Translations under genes and position numbers: made by a program
Assembly: GCF_006159205.1 (NCBI RefSeq)
Contig: NZ_CP040812.1
Location: 3,782,001-3,846,000 of the forward strand
Direction of reading: 5' to 3'
DNA length: 64,000 nucleotides
Origin: Antarcticibacterium flavum
GTDB taxonomy: Bacteria > Bacteroidota > Bacteroidia > Flavobacteriales > Flavobacteriaceae
In this document: piece after piece, positions 27,015 through 35,415 of the stretch
How positions within the stretch are numbered: the stretch's first letter is position 1
Layout of the letters: the number at the start of each line of letters is the position of its first letter
Notes under the pieces: model-generated
Databases searched by the model: none
What the model was told of the DNA's origin: nothing
Seen by the model: only the letters and a program-made list of their open reading frames with translations

Positions 27015-28796
27015 GGAAATTATATCGGCCATGCCTACGGCATTTTATGTAGACAACGCAAAATGTTCCCAGGGTTAAAACCCTGGGCTACGATTTCAGT
27101 CATGCCTAACGGCATTCATTTCAAGTGCCAGCGGCACGACCCATTTTGTAGCCCCGGAATTCATTCCGGGGAAAAGCAAGACCCCTTCGTATCAAGTGCC
27201 GTAGGTACGACCGATATAATTCGGAGGTGGAATACTTCTCACTCAGCCGCAGATTTATCGGCCATACCTACGGCATTTTATTTTTAATTCAATTCAAGAT
27301 CCCAGGGTTAAAACCCTGGGCTACGGGATCGGTCATGCCTAACGGCATTTTTTTGAGGTCTCCAAAACCTTTCTACATTTCCGTGTGAAAATCTCTCTTC
27401 TCAGAAAAAACAACTCGCTATCCAAAACCAAGTGCCAGCGGCACGACCCATTTTGTAGCCCCGGAATTCATTCCGGGGAAAAGCAAGACCCCTTCGTATC
27501 AAGTGCCGTAGGTACGACCGATATAATTCGGAGGTGGAATACTTCTCACTCAGCCGCAGATTTATCGGCCATACCTACGGCATTTTATTTTTAATTCAAT
27601 TCAAGATCCCAGGGTTAAAACCCTGGGCTACGGGATCGGTCATGCCTAACGGCATTTTTTTGAGGTCCCCAAAACTTTTCTACATTTCCGTGTGAAAATC
27701 TCTCTTCTCAGAAAAAACTCGCTATCCAAAACTAAGTGCCAGCGGCACGACCCATTTCGTAGCCCCGGAATTCATTCCGGGGGAAGCTAACACGCCCTCG
27801 ATATCAAGTGCCGTAGGTACGTCCGATATAATTTGGAGGTGGAATGCTTCTCACTCAGCCGCAGATTTATCAGTCCTACCTACGGCATTTTATTTTTAAT
27901 TCAATTCAAGATCCCAGGGTTAAAACCCTGGGCTACGGGATCGGTCATGCCTAACGGCATTTTTTTGAGGTCTCCAAAACCTTTCTACATTTCCGTGTGA
28001 AAATCTCTCTTCTCAGAAAAAACAACTCGCTATCCAAAACCAAGTGCCAGCGGCACGACCCATTTCGTAGCCCCGGAATTCATTCCGGGGGTGACAAAAA
28101 AGCGGTATACAAAGTGCCGTAGGTACGCCCGATATAATTTGGAGGTGGAATGCTTCTCACTCAGCCGCAGATTTATCAGCCATACCTACGGCATTTTATG
28201 TAGACAACGCAAAATGTTCCCAGGGTTAAAACCCTGGGCTACGGGATCGGTTATGCCTAACGGCATTTTTTTGAGGTCCCCAAAACTTTTCTACATTTCC
28301 GTGTGAAAATCTCTCTTCTCAGAAAAAACAACTCGCTATCCAAAACCAAGTGCCAGCGGCACGACCGATTTCGTAGCCCCGGAATTCATTCCGGGGGAAG
28401 CTAACACGCCCTTCGTATCAAGTGCCGTAGGTACGTCCGATATAATTTGGAGGTGGAATACTTCTCACTCAGCCGCAGATTTATCGGCCATACCTACGGC
28501 ATTTTATTTTTAATTCAATTCAAGATCCCAGGGTTAAAACCCTGGGCTACGGGATCGGTTATGCCTAACGGCATTTGTTTCGAATATTCAATAATTTGTA
28601 TACATAAATTCCTACTAAAAAAACACCTCATTCAAAGAGTGCCAGCGGCACGACCGATTTCGTAGCCCCGGAATTCATTCCGGGGTATAGATTGTGGGGT
28701 AGTATCAAGTGCCGTAGGTACGACCGATATAATTTGGAGTACTAAATCTTTCTTGCTCATCCGGAAATTATATCGGCGGTGTCTAACCGTCTTTTA
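27015..28796. repeat. tandem array of ~306-bp palindrome-rich REP-like units
   Basis: Six copies of the hairpin CCAGGGTTAAAACCCTGG occur, starting near 27069, 27302, 27609, 27914, 28220 and 28528. They alternate with six copies of CCCCGGAATTCATTCCGGGG; full units are 305-308 bp. Each unit also carries GTGCCAGCGGCAC, ATGCCTAACGGCAT, and a larger inverted pair TGCCGTAGGTA...TACCTACGGCA around about 60 bases. Copies differ by small substitutions and segment swaps. Open frames across it merely repeat these modules, so I call no protein. It fills most of the 2.1 kb between lpd and the next gene. The mixture of palindromes resembles REP/BIME elements moved by Y1 (RAYT) transposases, but no such gene is in the window. 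Confidence 0.85.
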
Positions 28797-28947
28797 TTGG
28801 AATATTTGATAAACTTCTTCCCGGAAGAATGGAATTAGCATGCGTAACGGTACAACCATTTTATTATTCCTGCCCTAAAAATTTTCTGAATTTCGTGGCT
28901 TAAATTTTGCTACATTTATAGCATATAACTCTAAATACAGAGAACTC

Positions 28948-29055
28948 ATGCCAAAAGAAAAATCCCCTTCAAAGAATTCAGCAAAGAAAGAACCTGTGCT
29001 GAGTTTGAAAGAAAAGCGTGCTGCAAAAGCTGCTAAAAAGAAGACCAGAAGTTAG
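28948..29055 (+). CDS. 35-residue basic protein
   Basis: ATG at 28948 opens a 35-codon frame ending in TAG: MPKEKSPSKNSAKK at the start, then LSLKEKRAAKAAKKK near the end. Over one third of residues are Lys or Arg; there is no hydrophobic core. The start follows an AT-rich leader (TACATTTATAGC) typical of flavobacterial promoters. It lies just past the repeat array and ends 16 bases before the restored end of the epimerase gene on the other strand. No family recognised; a nucleic-acid or ribosome partner is a guess from composition. Confidence 0.6.
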   Translation: MPKEKSPSKNSAKKEPVLSLKEKRAAKAAKKKTRS

Positions 29056-29070
29056 ATACATATTCACTGC

Positions 29071-29944
29071 TTAAGCTATTCTAATTGAATAGGAAGCATT
29101 AAATTCTTCAGAGGGCATTATTTCGATAATGCCTTCTGAAGAATTTAAGCTGTTGGTCTGTACCCTCCACATCTGCCATTCCCAACCAGGGCTCGATACA
29201 TACATATGGTGCCCCGGGTTTTGCCCAGATCCCAAGATCCTTAAAATCCCGGTAATCTACCGTTAGAACAAGACCCGATTTTTTGCTTTTTAAGGCGACA
29301 GATCTTGAAGCTATATTTTGAAAGATAAGCGCATCCTCATCAAAAAGGTGCTTGTGAAGATTAATCACATTATCATTTTGGAGAATGCTTTTTGTACTAT
29401 TGGAAATAAGGCCCTCTTCATTTAAAACATAGGATTTCAAGTCCATCTTTTTGTCAAATTCCAGGAAGTAGTCTTCATATTCCTCCCCTTCGTATAACGG
29501 GGCATTGAATGCGGGATGTCCTCCCAGGGAAAAGTACATAGGTTTTTCATCCAAATTGTGAACGCTGTGCGACACTTTGAGGGTTTTTTCTTCAAGGATG
29601 AACTCAATGCTGAACCTGAATTTAAAAGGATATTGTTTTAAGGTTTCTTCAGAATATGTGAGTGCAAAAAGCAAGCTGTTTTCTGTGCTTTCCTGCAACT
29701 GAAGGTTTTCATTGTGCCTCACGATCCCATGTTTTGGCATAGGGAATTTCTCGCCTTCGTAAATATATTCTCCATCCTTCAGCACTCCTATAACCGGAAA
29801 AAGATTGGGAGCGTGGCTGCTCCAAACTTCAGGATCTGCCTGCCAGATATGTTCTGTATCGGTTTCAAGGTTCTTTAAGCTGCACAATTCAGCTCCCGCA
29901 TCTTTGACAGCTATGCTTAAAAACTCATTTTGGATCCTGTGCAT
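29071..29944 (-). CDS. aldose 1-epimerase family protein, frame broken near the C-terminus
   Basis: The uninterrupted frame runs from ATG 29944, 4 bases after the helicase stop, to TGA at 29108. Family signs: LCSLKNLETDTEHIWQADP, KHGIVRHNENL, FSLGGHPAFNAP, GAPYVCIEPWLGMADVEGTDQ. These galactose-mutarotase-like proteins interconvert sugar anomers. After TDQQ the frame reads nonsense (LKFFRRHYRNNAL). The next frame gives LNSSEGIIEIMPSEEFNASY and then SIRIA, the normal family end, stopping at 29071. One surplus base near 29150-29160 explains this. A 23-bp palindrome spans the same place. Confidence 0.8.
29099..29148. repeat. 23-bp near-perfect inverted repeat over the epimerase 3' end
   Basis: Arms 29099-29121 and 29126-29148 are complementary with one mismatch around a TTCG loop. 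No T-run follows on either strand, so it is a poor terminator. Both arms fall in what should be the epimerase coding sequence (restored frame). Confidence 0.8.
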
Positions 29945-29948
29945 TTTC

Positions 29949-31295
29949 CTACTTTTTTCTTCGGCGGTTGGCATTTTTATCTCCTCTCGTTTTTGGCTTC
30001 TTATATTTTTTGGCGATCTCTCTACGGTAGGAGCCCCCAAGATTCACCTTTTTGTTTTTCTCGCTTTTTTCATGAAAAGCCGGACCTGGAGCATCTTCGG
30101 CATTTTTATTCGGATTATTGATCTCAAATATCTTGGGTTGCTCTTCCGGGATAAGTTCTGTTGAAATAGCTACCTCTTCAGGAAGCTCGTACTGCGGCAC
30201 CTTCATATTCATAAGGCCCTCGATCCTTTCCAGGTTTTCCTCTTCTTTTTCAGTAGTAAGCAGAAAGGAAACTCCCTGCTTTTCGGCACGGCCTGTTCTT
30301 CCAATCCTGTGCATATAATTCTCAGGATATTCCGGGGTGTCAAAATTTATTACGTGAGAAACATTTTCAATATCAAGCCCACGGGCCATTACATCTGTAG
30401 CAACCAGAATTCGGCAAAAACCATCACCAAACTGCCTTACACTCCGCAGCCTGTAATTTTGGGTTTTATTGGAATGAATCACGGTCAGTTCTTCAGCAAA
30501 CTTCTCATTCAGCATCTCAAAAAGGCGGTCGGCCATTCTTTTATAACCCACAAATATCAAAACTTTGCTGTAGGTTTCCTTATCCTCAAGCAAATGCTTA
30601 AGGAAATTGACCTTGGTATGAAAGTTTGGAATCTTATATCCTTTTTGTTCAATATTCTCAAGGGGAGTACCACTCATGGCCACAGATATTTTCTCCGGTG
30701 CCTTGAAATTAGCATCGATAAGCTCTTCCACGGCTTCTGTCATAGTAGCCGAGAACATGATGCTTTGGCGGTTATCCGGTAATAATTCCAGAATATTATT
30801 GATCTGAAACCGGAATCCCAGGTCCAGCATCACATCCACTTCATCTATCACGAGTTTCTGGATGGATTTAAGCTGAATCGCCCTTCTCAAAACCAGATCA
30901 TATAACCTACCCGGAGTCGCCACCACAATATCCTGCCCCTGCAGCAGATCCTGATGTTGGATGTTGATGTTCACGCCCCCGTAAACAGCAGCGATCCTCA
31001 CATTCATATAAGCGGTAAGCTTTTCGATCTCCTCTGCCACCTGCACTGCAAGTTCCCGGGTTGGAACAAGCACCAATACGCGCGGATTCTTTTGTTCTGA
31101 ATACTTATGCATTCTCAAAATTGGAAGCATATATGCGAAGGTCTTCCCGGTACCCGTTTGCGCAATCCCCACCACGTCCTTACCGGACATAATGGAAGAA
31201 AACGCCTTCTCCTGGATAGGAGTAGGAGTGTGGAATTTTAGATCTTCCAACGCATTGTATAATGGGGTATTTAGATTGAGGTCCTGAAAAGTCAC
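29949..31295 (-). CDS. DEAD/DEAH-box RNA helicase
   Basis: 448 residues with Q motif (FQDLNLNTPLYNAL, then PTPIQ), motif I AQTGTGKT, PTRELAVQ, motif II DEVD (Val in place of the usual Ala), SAT, and C-terminal VATDVMARGLDIENVSHVINFD and HRIGRTGRA. A basic tail (KKYKKPKTRGDKNANRRRKK) would bind RNA. It resembles RhlE/CshA-type helicases that unwind structured RNA in ribosome assembly or decay. The epimerase gene follows after 4 bases, so the two are cotranscribed. Confidence 0.93.
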   Translation of the reverse strand: MTFQDLNLNTPLYNALEDLKFHTPTPIQEKAFSSIMSGKDVVGIAQTGTGKTFAYMLPILRMHKYSEQKNPRVLVLVPTRELAVQVAEEIEKLTAYMNVRIAAVYGGVNINIQHQDLLQGQDIVVATPGRLYDLVLRRAIQLKSIQKLVIDEVDVMLDLGFRFQINNILELLPDNRQSIMFSATMTEAVEELIDANFKAPEKISVAMSGTPLENIEQKGYKIPNFHTKVNFLKHLLEDKETYSKVLIFVGYKRMADRLFEMLNEKFAEELTVIHSNKTQNYRLRSVRQFGDGFCRILVATDVMARGLDIENVSHVINFDTPEYPENYMHRIGRTGRAEKQGVSFLLTTEKEEENLERIEGLMNMKVPQYELPEEVAISTELIPEEQPKIFEINNPNKNAEDAPGPAFHEKSEKNKKVNLGGSYRREIAKKYKKPKTRGDKNANRRRKK

Positions 31296-31514
31296 GGGCT
31301 ATTGTTTGATTAAAGTGCAAAGGTAGGGATTAGTATTGAGTAGTTGGAATTGAGAATTGAGACTGTTCTCAGTTGTCGGTTGTCAATTGTCTGTTGTCGG
31401 TTTGAAAAAAGTGGAGAGTGGAAAGTGGAGAGGTCCTATGTTTGTATAAAAAAGCACAAGTTTCAGAAAAGTAGAGTAATTTAAAGGTGATAACTAACTC
31501 TAAAACTGAAACTT

Positions 31515-32582
31515 ATGCAAAAGCAAGTTACAAAATTAGACTATACGGGCAAAGATATTTTTGTGGGCATTGACACTCATAAAAAGAGCTGGAATATTAC
31601 GACAATGATGGGGCTATTTTCCAAAACCTTTAATGCACCTGCAAGTCCAGAGACTCTCCGGCATTATTTGGACAAGAAATTTCCCGGAGGAAACTATTTT
31701 AGTGCCTATGAAGCTGGATTTGCTGGATTTTGGCCTCATTATCAACTTCTTAAATTAGGGATTAATTCTATTGTGGTCAATGCAGCTGATATCCCTACGA
31801 CCATTAAAGAGAAGGTTCAGAAGACAGATGTAAGGGACAGTAGAAAAATTGCAAAATCCTTGCAGAATAGAGATCTTACTCCCATCTATGTTCCCTCCCA
31901 GGAGTGTTTAGATGACAGAAGTCTCTGCAGGTATAGAAATACTGTTGTAAAGGAATTATCCAGAACAAAAAACAGAATAAGATCGTTTATCAATTTAAAT
32001 GGCCTCAAAGTACCAGAAGATATCCCAGAAGGGAGGTGGCCGAAAAGATTGATAAATTGGTTAAAAGAAATTGACTTGAGTTTGTCTCTACGGCTAACTT
32101 TAAATGGATTGCTGGAGGATTATGAGCGACTAGCTGAGAAAAAAAAATGCATTACAAAACAAATAACTGAACTCTCCAGAACCAGCAGATATGAACAAGA
32201 TGTGAAACTGCTTCGGAGTGTACCAGGAATCGGACTGGTAATAGCTATGGCCTTTTTAACTGAATTAGAGAATATGAATCGGTTTAAAACTTTTGATCAA
32301 CTTTGCAGTTTTATAGGCTTTGTTCCTTCCACAAAATCCTCTGGAGAAAAAGAAAGTGTTGGCGAAATTACCTCACGAGCTCAGGTTATTTTAAGACCAC
32401 TTTTAATAGAGGCTTCCTGGATAGCGGTTCAAAAGGATCCTGCATTAGCTTGCAGATATGCCGAATTATGTCACAAAGGTCTAATGCCAAATAAAGCAAT
32501 CATTAGAATTGCAAAAAAGCTATTAAGAAGAATACGATTTGTTCTAAAGAACAAAGAACTATATAAATTAGAAGTTGTATAA
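31515..32582 (+). CDS. IS110/IS1111-family recombinase (transposase)
   Basis: 355 residues. An N-terminal RuvC-like domain has the DEDD set Asp20 (FVGIDTHKKSW), Glu66 (SAYEAGFAGFW), Asp105 and Asp108 (KTDVRDSRKIA). The C-terminal Tnp domain has RSVPGIGLVIAMAFLTELE, then FDQLCSFIGFVPSTKSSGEK with the candidate catalytic serine. Family enzymes use a serine attack with an RNA guide rather than DDE chemistry. It is only distantly similar to the second recombinase at 33862, so the two elements are independent arrivals. The gene looks intact. Confidence 0.93.
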   Translation: MQKQVTKLDYTGKDIFVGIDTHKKSWNITTMMGLFSKTFNAPASPETLRHYLDKKFPGGNYFSAYEAGFAGFWPHYQLLKLGINSIVVNAADIPTTIKEKVQKTDVRDSRKIAKSLQNRDLTPIYVPSQECLDDRSLCRYRNTVVKELSRTKNRIRSFINLNGLKVPEDIPEGRWPKRLINWLKEIDLSLSLRLTLNGLLEDYERLAEKKKCITKQITELSRTSRYEQDVKLLRSVPGIGLVIAMAFLTELENMNRFKTFDQLCSFIGFVPSTKSSGEKESVGEITSRAQVILRPLLIEASWIAVQKDPALACRYAELCHKGLMPNKAIIRIAKKLLRRIRFVLKNKELYKLEVV

Positions 32583-32960
32583 TCTCTATAAAATTTCAAT
32601 CCAATGAGACCGTTCACTTTCCACTGCAGCGATTTTGCGACTGTTATCGGAGAGACTACGGCTCATTATTCTTTAATGCTGAACAAGACACTGCAGCGAT
32701 AAATCGACTGCTCATAGAAGGCTGTTTTATAGAATTACAACATCCGGGCACCCCAGGTAAGCTATGAAGACCGTGAGTTTTCTTAGCCATACCCGACATT
32801 GAATAATTGTAAACCCCTTAACAAGAAGGGGCTCTACTTTTTTCATCGTCATAAACCCTATTGCTGTTGAGTTGCTCTCCAGCAGAGCTCAATTCCTCTT
32901 CGGATTTATGACTTAAATTTATGAAATTTTTAGCTTCTGGAACTTGGTTTACAACATAGA
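32583..32960 (+). ncRNA. putative seekRNA/bridge-RNA region of the first IS110-type element
   Basis: 378 non-coding bases behind the recombinase. CACTTTCCACT (32615-32625) is the complement of AGTGGAAAGTG at the right junction (32961-32971). TTACAACAT (32735-32743) repeats the element's own right end. CACTGCAGCGAT, 4 bases, CGACTG occurs twice, 67 bases apart (32622 and 32689). Hairpins: CCCCTT/AAGGGG (32814-32831) before a T6 run, and TTGAG-TGCT/AGCA-CTCAA inside an outer GTCATAAA/TTTATGAC stem (32849-32921). This is what a structured guide RNA should look like, but exact RNA ends are not known. Confidence 0.5.
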
Positions 32961-32963
32961 AGT

Positions 32964-33275
32964 GGAAAGTGGAGAGTGGATAGTCTGGACGTGGTCCCCC
33001 GATCCCCAGAGGGGAAGTTCAGGAATTCTAATTTAAATGAAAGGCTTTCGATTATTGTTTTAAATACAACAAAAGGGGTCCTTCCCTTTTTTCAAGGGAA
33101 GGTGGATTGATTGGCGGGAAAGATAATCTATTTAAAAAAAAATCATCTGCCAATCAAGACGTAAGGGTTCAGAGCGGAGTGGGTATTCATGCGGGTGAAT
33201 GAATAGCCGCGGGAACTAGGACCTTTTTATCAAGCTTAGGAGGAAATTGTCTTGTCTCTTAATTCTAATTTTAAC
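32964..33275. other. intergenic repeat-like sequence between the two insertion elements
   Basis: No gene. It begins with a dispersed motif (GGATAGTCTGGACGTGG, 32977-32993) that recurs inside pabB. It also holds a perfect 9-bp hairpin CCTTCCCTT/AAGGGAAGG at 33080-33102. A GGTGGATTGATTGGCGGGAA segment follows that hairpin and looks like part of another repeat family. After 33240 it merges into the ~176-bp array. Confidence 0.5.
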
Positions 33276-33861
33276 TCCAAAGCACCTCTCGATACATTTT
33301 TCCCTCCGCTATCGCTGCGGTAAAAAACACTCGAGGTGACATTATGGGATTCAAAGCATAATCTACCAGGCCACATTATACATTATACATTTTAGATTAT
33401 ACAGTATACATTTTTTGTCTTGTCTCTTGCCTCTTGATTCTTTTTTTTACTCCAAAGCACCTCTCGATACATTTTTTCCCTCCGCTATCGCTGCGGTAAA
33501 AAACACTCGAGGTGACGTTATGGGATTCAAAGCATAATCTACCAGGCCACATTATACATTTTACATTATACAGTATACATTTTTTGTCTTGTCTCTTGAT
33601 TCCACTTTTAACTCCAAAGCACCTCTCGATACATTTTTTCCCTCCGCTATCGCTGCGGTAAAAAACACTCGAGGTGACGTTATGGGATTCAAAGCATAAT
33701 CTACCAGGCCACATTATACATTTTACATTATACAGTATACATTTTTTGTCTTGTCTCTTGATTCTTGCCTCTTGATTCCACTTTTAACTCCAAAGCACCT
33801 CTCGATACATTTTTTCCCTCTGCTATCGCTGCGGTAAAAAACACTACCATTGACGTATTTT

Positions 33862-35178
33862 TTAACTAGCTGTATTATAGCTAATTACCATCCCAAGCTC
33901 TTTCGCCATTTTTCTTACACTTCTTTCTTTGTTGAGGTTAATTTTCTCTTCATAATCTTTTATTCCTTTTTCTATATAATCTAAACCTCTAACAAATAAC
34001 TTCCAGTAAAGTTCTGCCAGTTTTCTGGCCATTGCTTTTATAGCGTGGCTCGGTCCCTTTCTGGCTCTTAGTTTTCTGCCGAAGGCACCTAGTGCAATTT
34101 TTTTGCTGTTGAGAAGGCTTGTGGCCACTTGTTTGAAGATTAATCCTGCTTTGGGCTGACCTTTTGATTTATGGTTTTTCCTCATTTTGCCGGAGTGGTG
34201 CTGTTTTGGAGCAAGGCCAAGCCAGGAAGTAAAATGTTTTTCTGTTGCCCATTTCTTCATATCTGAACCTACCTCGGCAAGGAGTTGCATCCAGGTATAA
34301 TCTGTTATTCCAGGCAGAACAGTGGCATCCCTATAGTTAAATACACTTAGTAGATAGCGGTCGAGGTTTTTAATCTTGGGTTTGTGATGCCTTATAGGCT
34401 TCCTTGTTTTTTTCTTGCCGGGTTTTAGGGATGCATCACCATTCTCTCCGCTCATCTTCTTAAGAACTTCATCCAATTTTTCATCACACCGCACTATTTG
34501 TACCTGATAAAAATCATAGCAAGCAACTGCCTGCTCCAGTGCGAATAAACCTGCCTGAGTGTAGTGCCCTTTTAGAGATTTTATTACCAGTTCCCTTTTT
34601 GTTTTTAAAATGCTTTTTTCGCATAACTCCACCAGGACTTTCGGGTTTCTTTCTCCTTTGAGAATAGCTCTGATTACCCTCAATCCACTGGCTCCATGTA
34701 CTTGACTTAAAACTTCTTTTAAGCGGATGTTCATCATGGTGAGGGCTTTTTGCATATGATTTATATGCATTGCCGCACTGCGAATGTGATCTTCCCGAAG
34801 GCGTTGATATTCCCGAAGTTCCTGGACAAGATCTTCTGCTACAAAACATCTGCTAAGAAGACCATGGCTATGTAACTGTTGTATCCACTGGCAATCCTTT
34901 ACATCTGTTTTTCTGCCGGGAACTTGTTTAGTACTTCTCCCATCTACCAACCAGACATCGATTCCTCTGGCCTGTAGAATATCAAAGAGAATAACCCAAT
35001 AAACTCCAGTGGCTTCCAAAGCAACAGTTTCGATATTATTATCGATCAAATAATCCGCTGCCATTTCCAAATCCTCAGTAAAAGTCTCGAAGCTTTTTAC
35101 TTCTCTCCCTTCAAGACCTACAAAAATTTTGCGGGCTCCAATATCAATGCCCGCAGCATGGTTGTGAATTTTCTTCAT
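33862..35178 (-). CDS. IS110-family recombinase (transposase)
   Basis: 438 residues, intact. DEDD residues: Asp12 (AAGIDIGARK), Glu55 (VALEATGVYW), Asp92 and Asp95 (RKTDVKDCQWIQQLHSHGLL). A long helical middle is followed by a basic loop (GKKKTRKPIRHHKPK). The C-terminal Tnp domain has LPGITDYTWMQLLAEVG, FTSWLGLAPKQHHSGKMRK with the candidate serine, and KGPSHAIKAMARKLAELYW. It is longer than the first recombinase at 31515 and differs from it throughout. The start at 35178 (MKKIHNHAAG) is the natural one. Confidence 0.94.
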   Translation of the reverse strand: MKKIHNHAAGIDIGARKIFVGLEGREVKSFETFTEDLEMAADYLIDNNIETVALEATGVYWVILFDILQARGIDVWLVDGRSTKQVPGRKTDVKDCQWIQQLHSHGLLSRCFVAEDLVQELREYQRLREDHIRSAAMHINHMQKALTMMNIRLKEVLSQVHGASGLRVIRAILKGERNPKVLVELCEKSILKTKRELVIKSLKGHYTQAGLFALEQAVACYDFYQVQIVRCDEKLDEVLKKMSGENGDASLKPGKKKTRKPIRHHKPKIKNLDRYLLSVFNYRDATVLPGITDYTWMQLLAEVGSDMKKWATEKHFTSWLGLAPKQHHSGKMRKNHKSKGQPKAGLIFKQVATSLLNSKKIALGAFGRKLRARKGPSHAIKAMARKLAELYWKLFVRGLDYIEKGIKDYEEKINLNKERSVRKMAKELGMVISYNTAS

Positions 35179-35415
35179 AATAGAAAAAGTTTAAAAACCA
35201 CATCGGAGAATTCTAAAGCAGTAAGACTACCATGCGGGCATCAATACGAAGTTGAGCACCAAAATCGCTACCATTATTTTCCGAAAACCATACTCGAACA
35301 CAGGTATAAAACACTATGTGTATATCGGCCAAATTGTGGTTTAAATTCCCTTATAAAAATACAATCCCCTACGTCAATATTCTTCGCTAGATAAAATTTT
35401 TTTTATCTCAAATCT
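35179..35415 (-). ncRNA. putative bridge RNA leader of the second IS110-type element
   Basis: 237 non-coding bases upstream of the recombinase, on its strand. Near the end GATAAAA/TTTTATC can form a hairpin (35391-35408 on the + strand). A loop held by CATA/TATG contains AGTGTTTTATACC, which matches the target half AGTGTTTTTTACC at 12 of 13 positions. The same loop holds TTCGAG against the target CTCGAG. Further down, AATGGTAG repeats the element's right end and CTCAA complements its left end (TTGAG). The order target-like loop then donor-like loop agrees with published bridge RNAs. Transcript ends are inferred. Confidence 0.5.

Larger units (their letters stand above)
31435..32963 (+). mobile_element. 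IS110-superfamily element, IS1111-like (first copy)
   Basis: The recombinase gene (31515-32582) sits in an element whose ends I place by two signs. First, subterminal inverted repeats: CTATGTTTGTA at 31436-31446 and TACAACATAG at 32950-32959. Second, a GT dinucleotide shared at both junctions (31433-31434 and 32962-32963), with GTGGAAAGTGGAGAG-like sequence continuing on both sides. The 5' non-coding part is only 80 bases and the 3' part about 380, the layout of the IS1111 group. No target duplication is seen, as expected. It is inserted between the helicase start and a repeat region. Confidence 0.7.
33846..35415 (-). mobile_element. IS110-group element (second copy) with mapped target site
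   Basis: The element splits one repeat unit. Left flank ends AAAAAACACT (33845) and the right flank starts CTCGAGGTGACG (35414), while intact units read AAAAAACACTCGAGGTGACG. Only the dinucleotide CT is present at both junctions, the core pattern of IS110 recombinases. Length is about 1570 bp. The recombinase is on the minus strand with 237 non-coding bases before it and only 16 after it, the layout of the IS110 group. No inverted terminal repeats were found. Confidence 0.85.

Noticed and set aside
26937..28796. Several open frames across the 306-bp array that look like small proteins with shared sequence
   Set aside because: They only translate the repeated palindromes, share the same few phrases, and have no promoter or start of their own.
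27015..28796. CRISPR array
   Set aside because: Units are about 306 bp, contain several different hairpins, have no unique short spacers and no cas genes are nearby.
33397..33714. Minus-strand open frame of about 105 codons in the ~176-bp repeat
   Set aside because: It repeats the unit content twice and follows repeat boundaries; composition is not protein-like.
29949..35178. Helicase and recombinases as an anti-phage island
   Set aside because: The helicase is a housekeeping DEAD-box type cotranscribed with an epimerase; no nuclease, toxin or methylase accompanies it.
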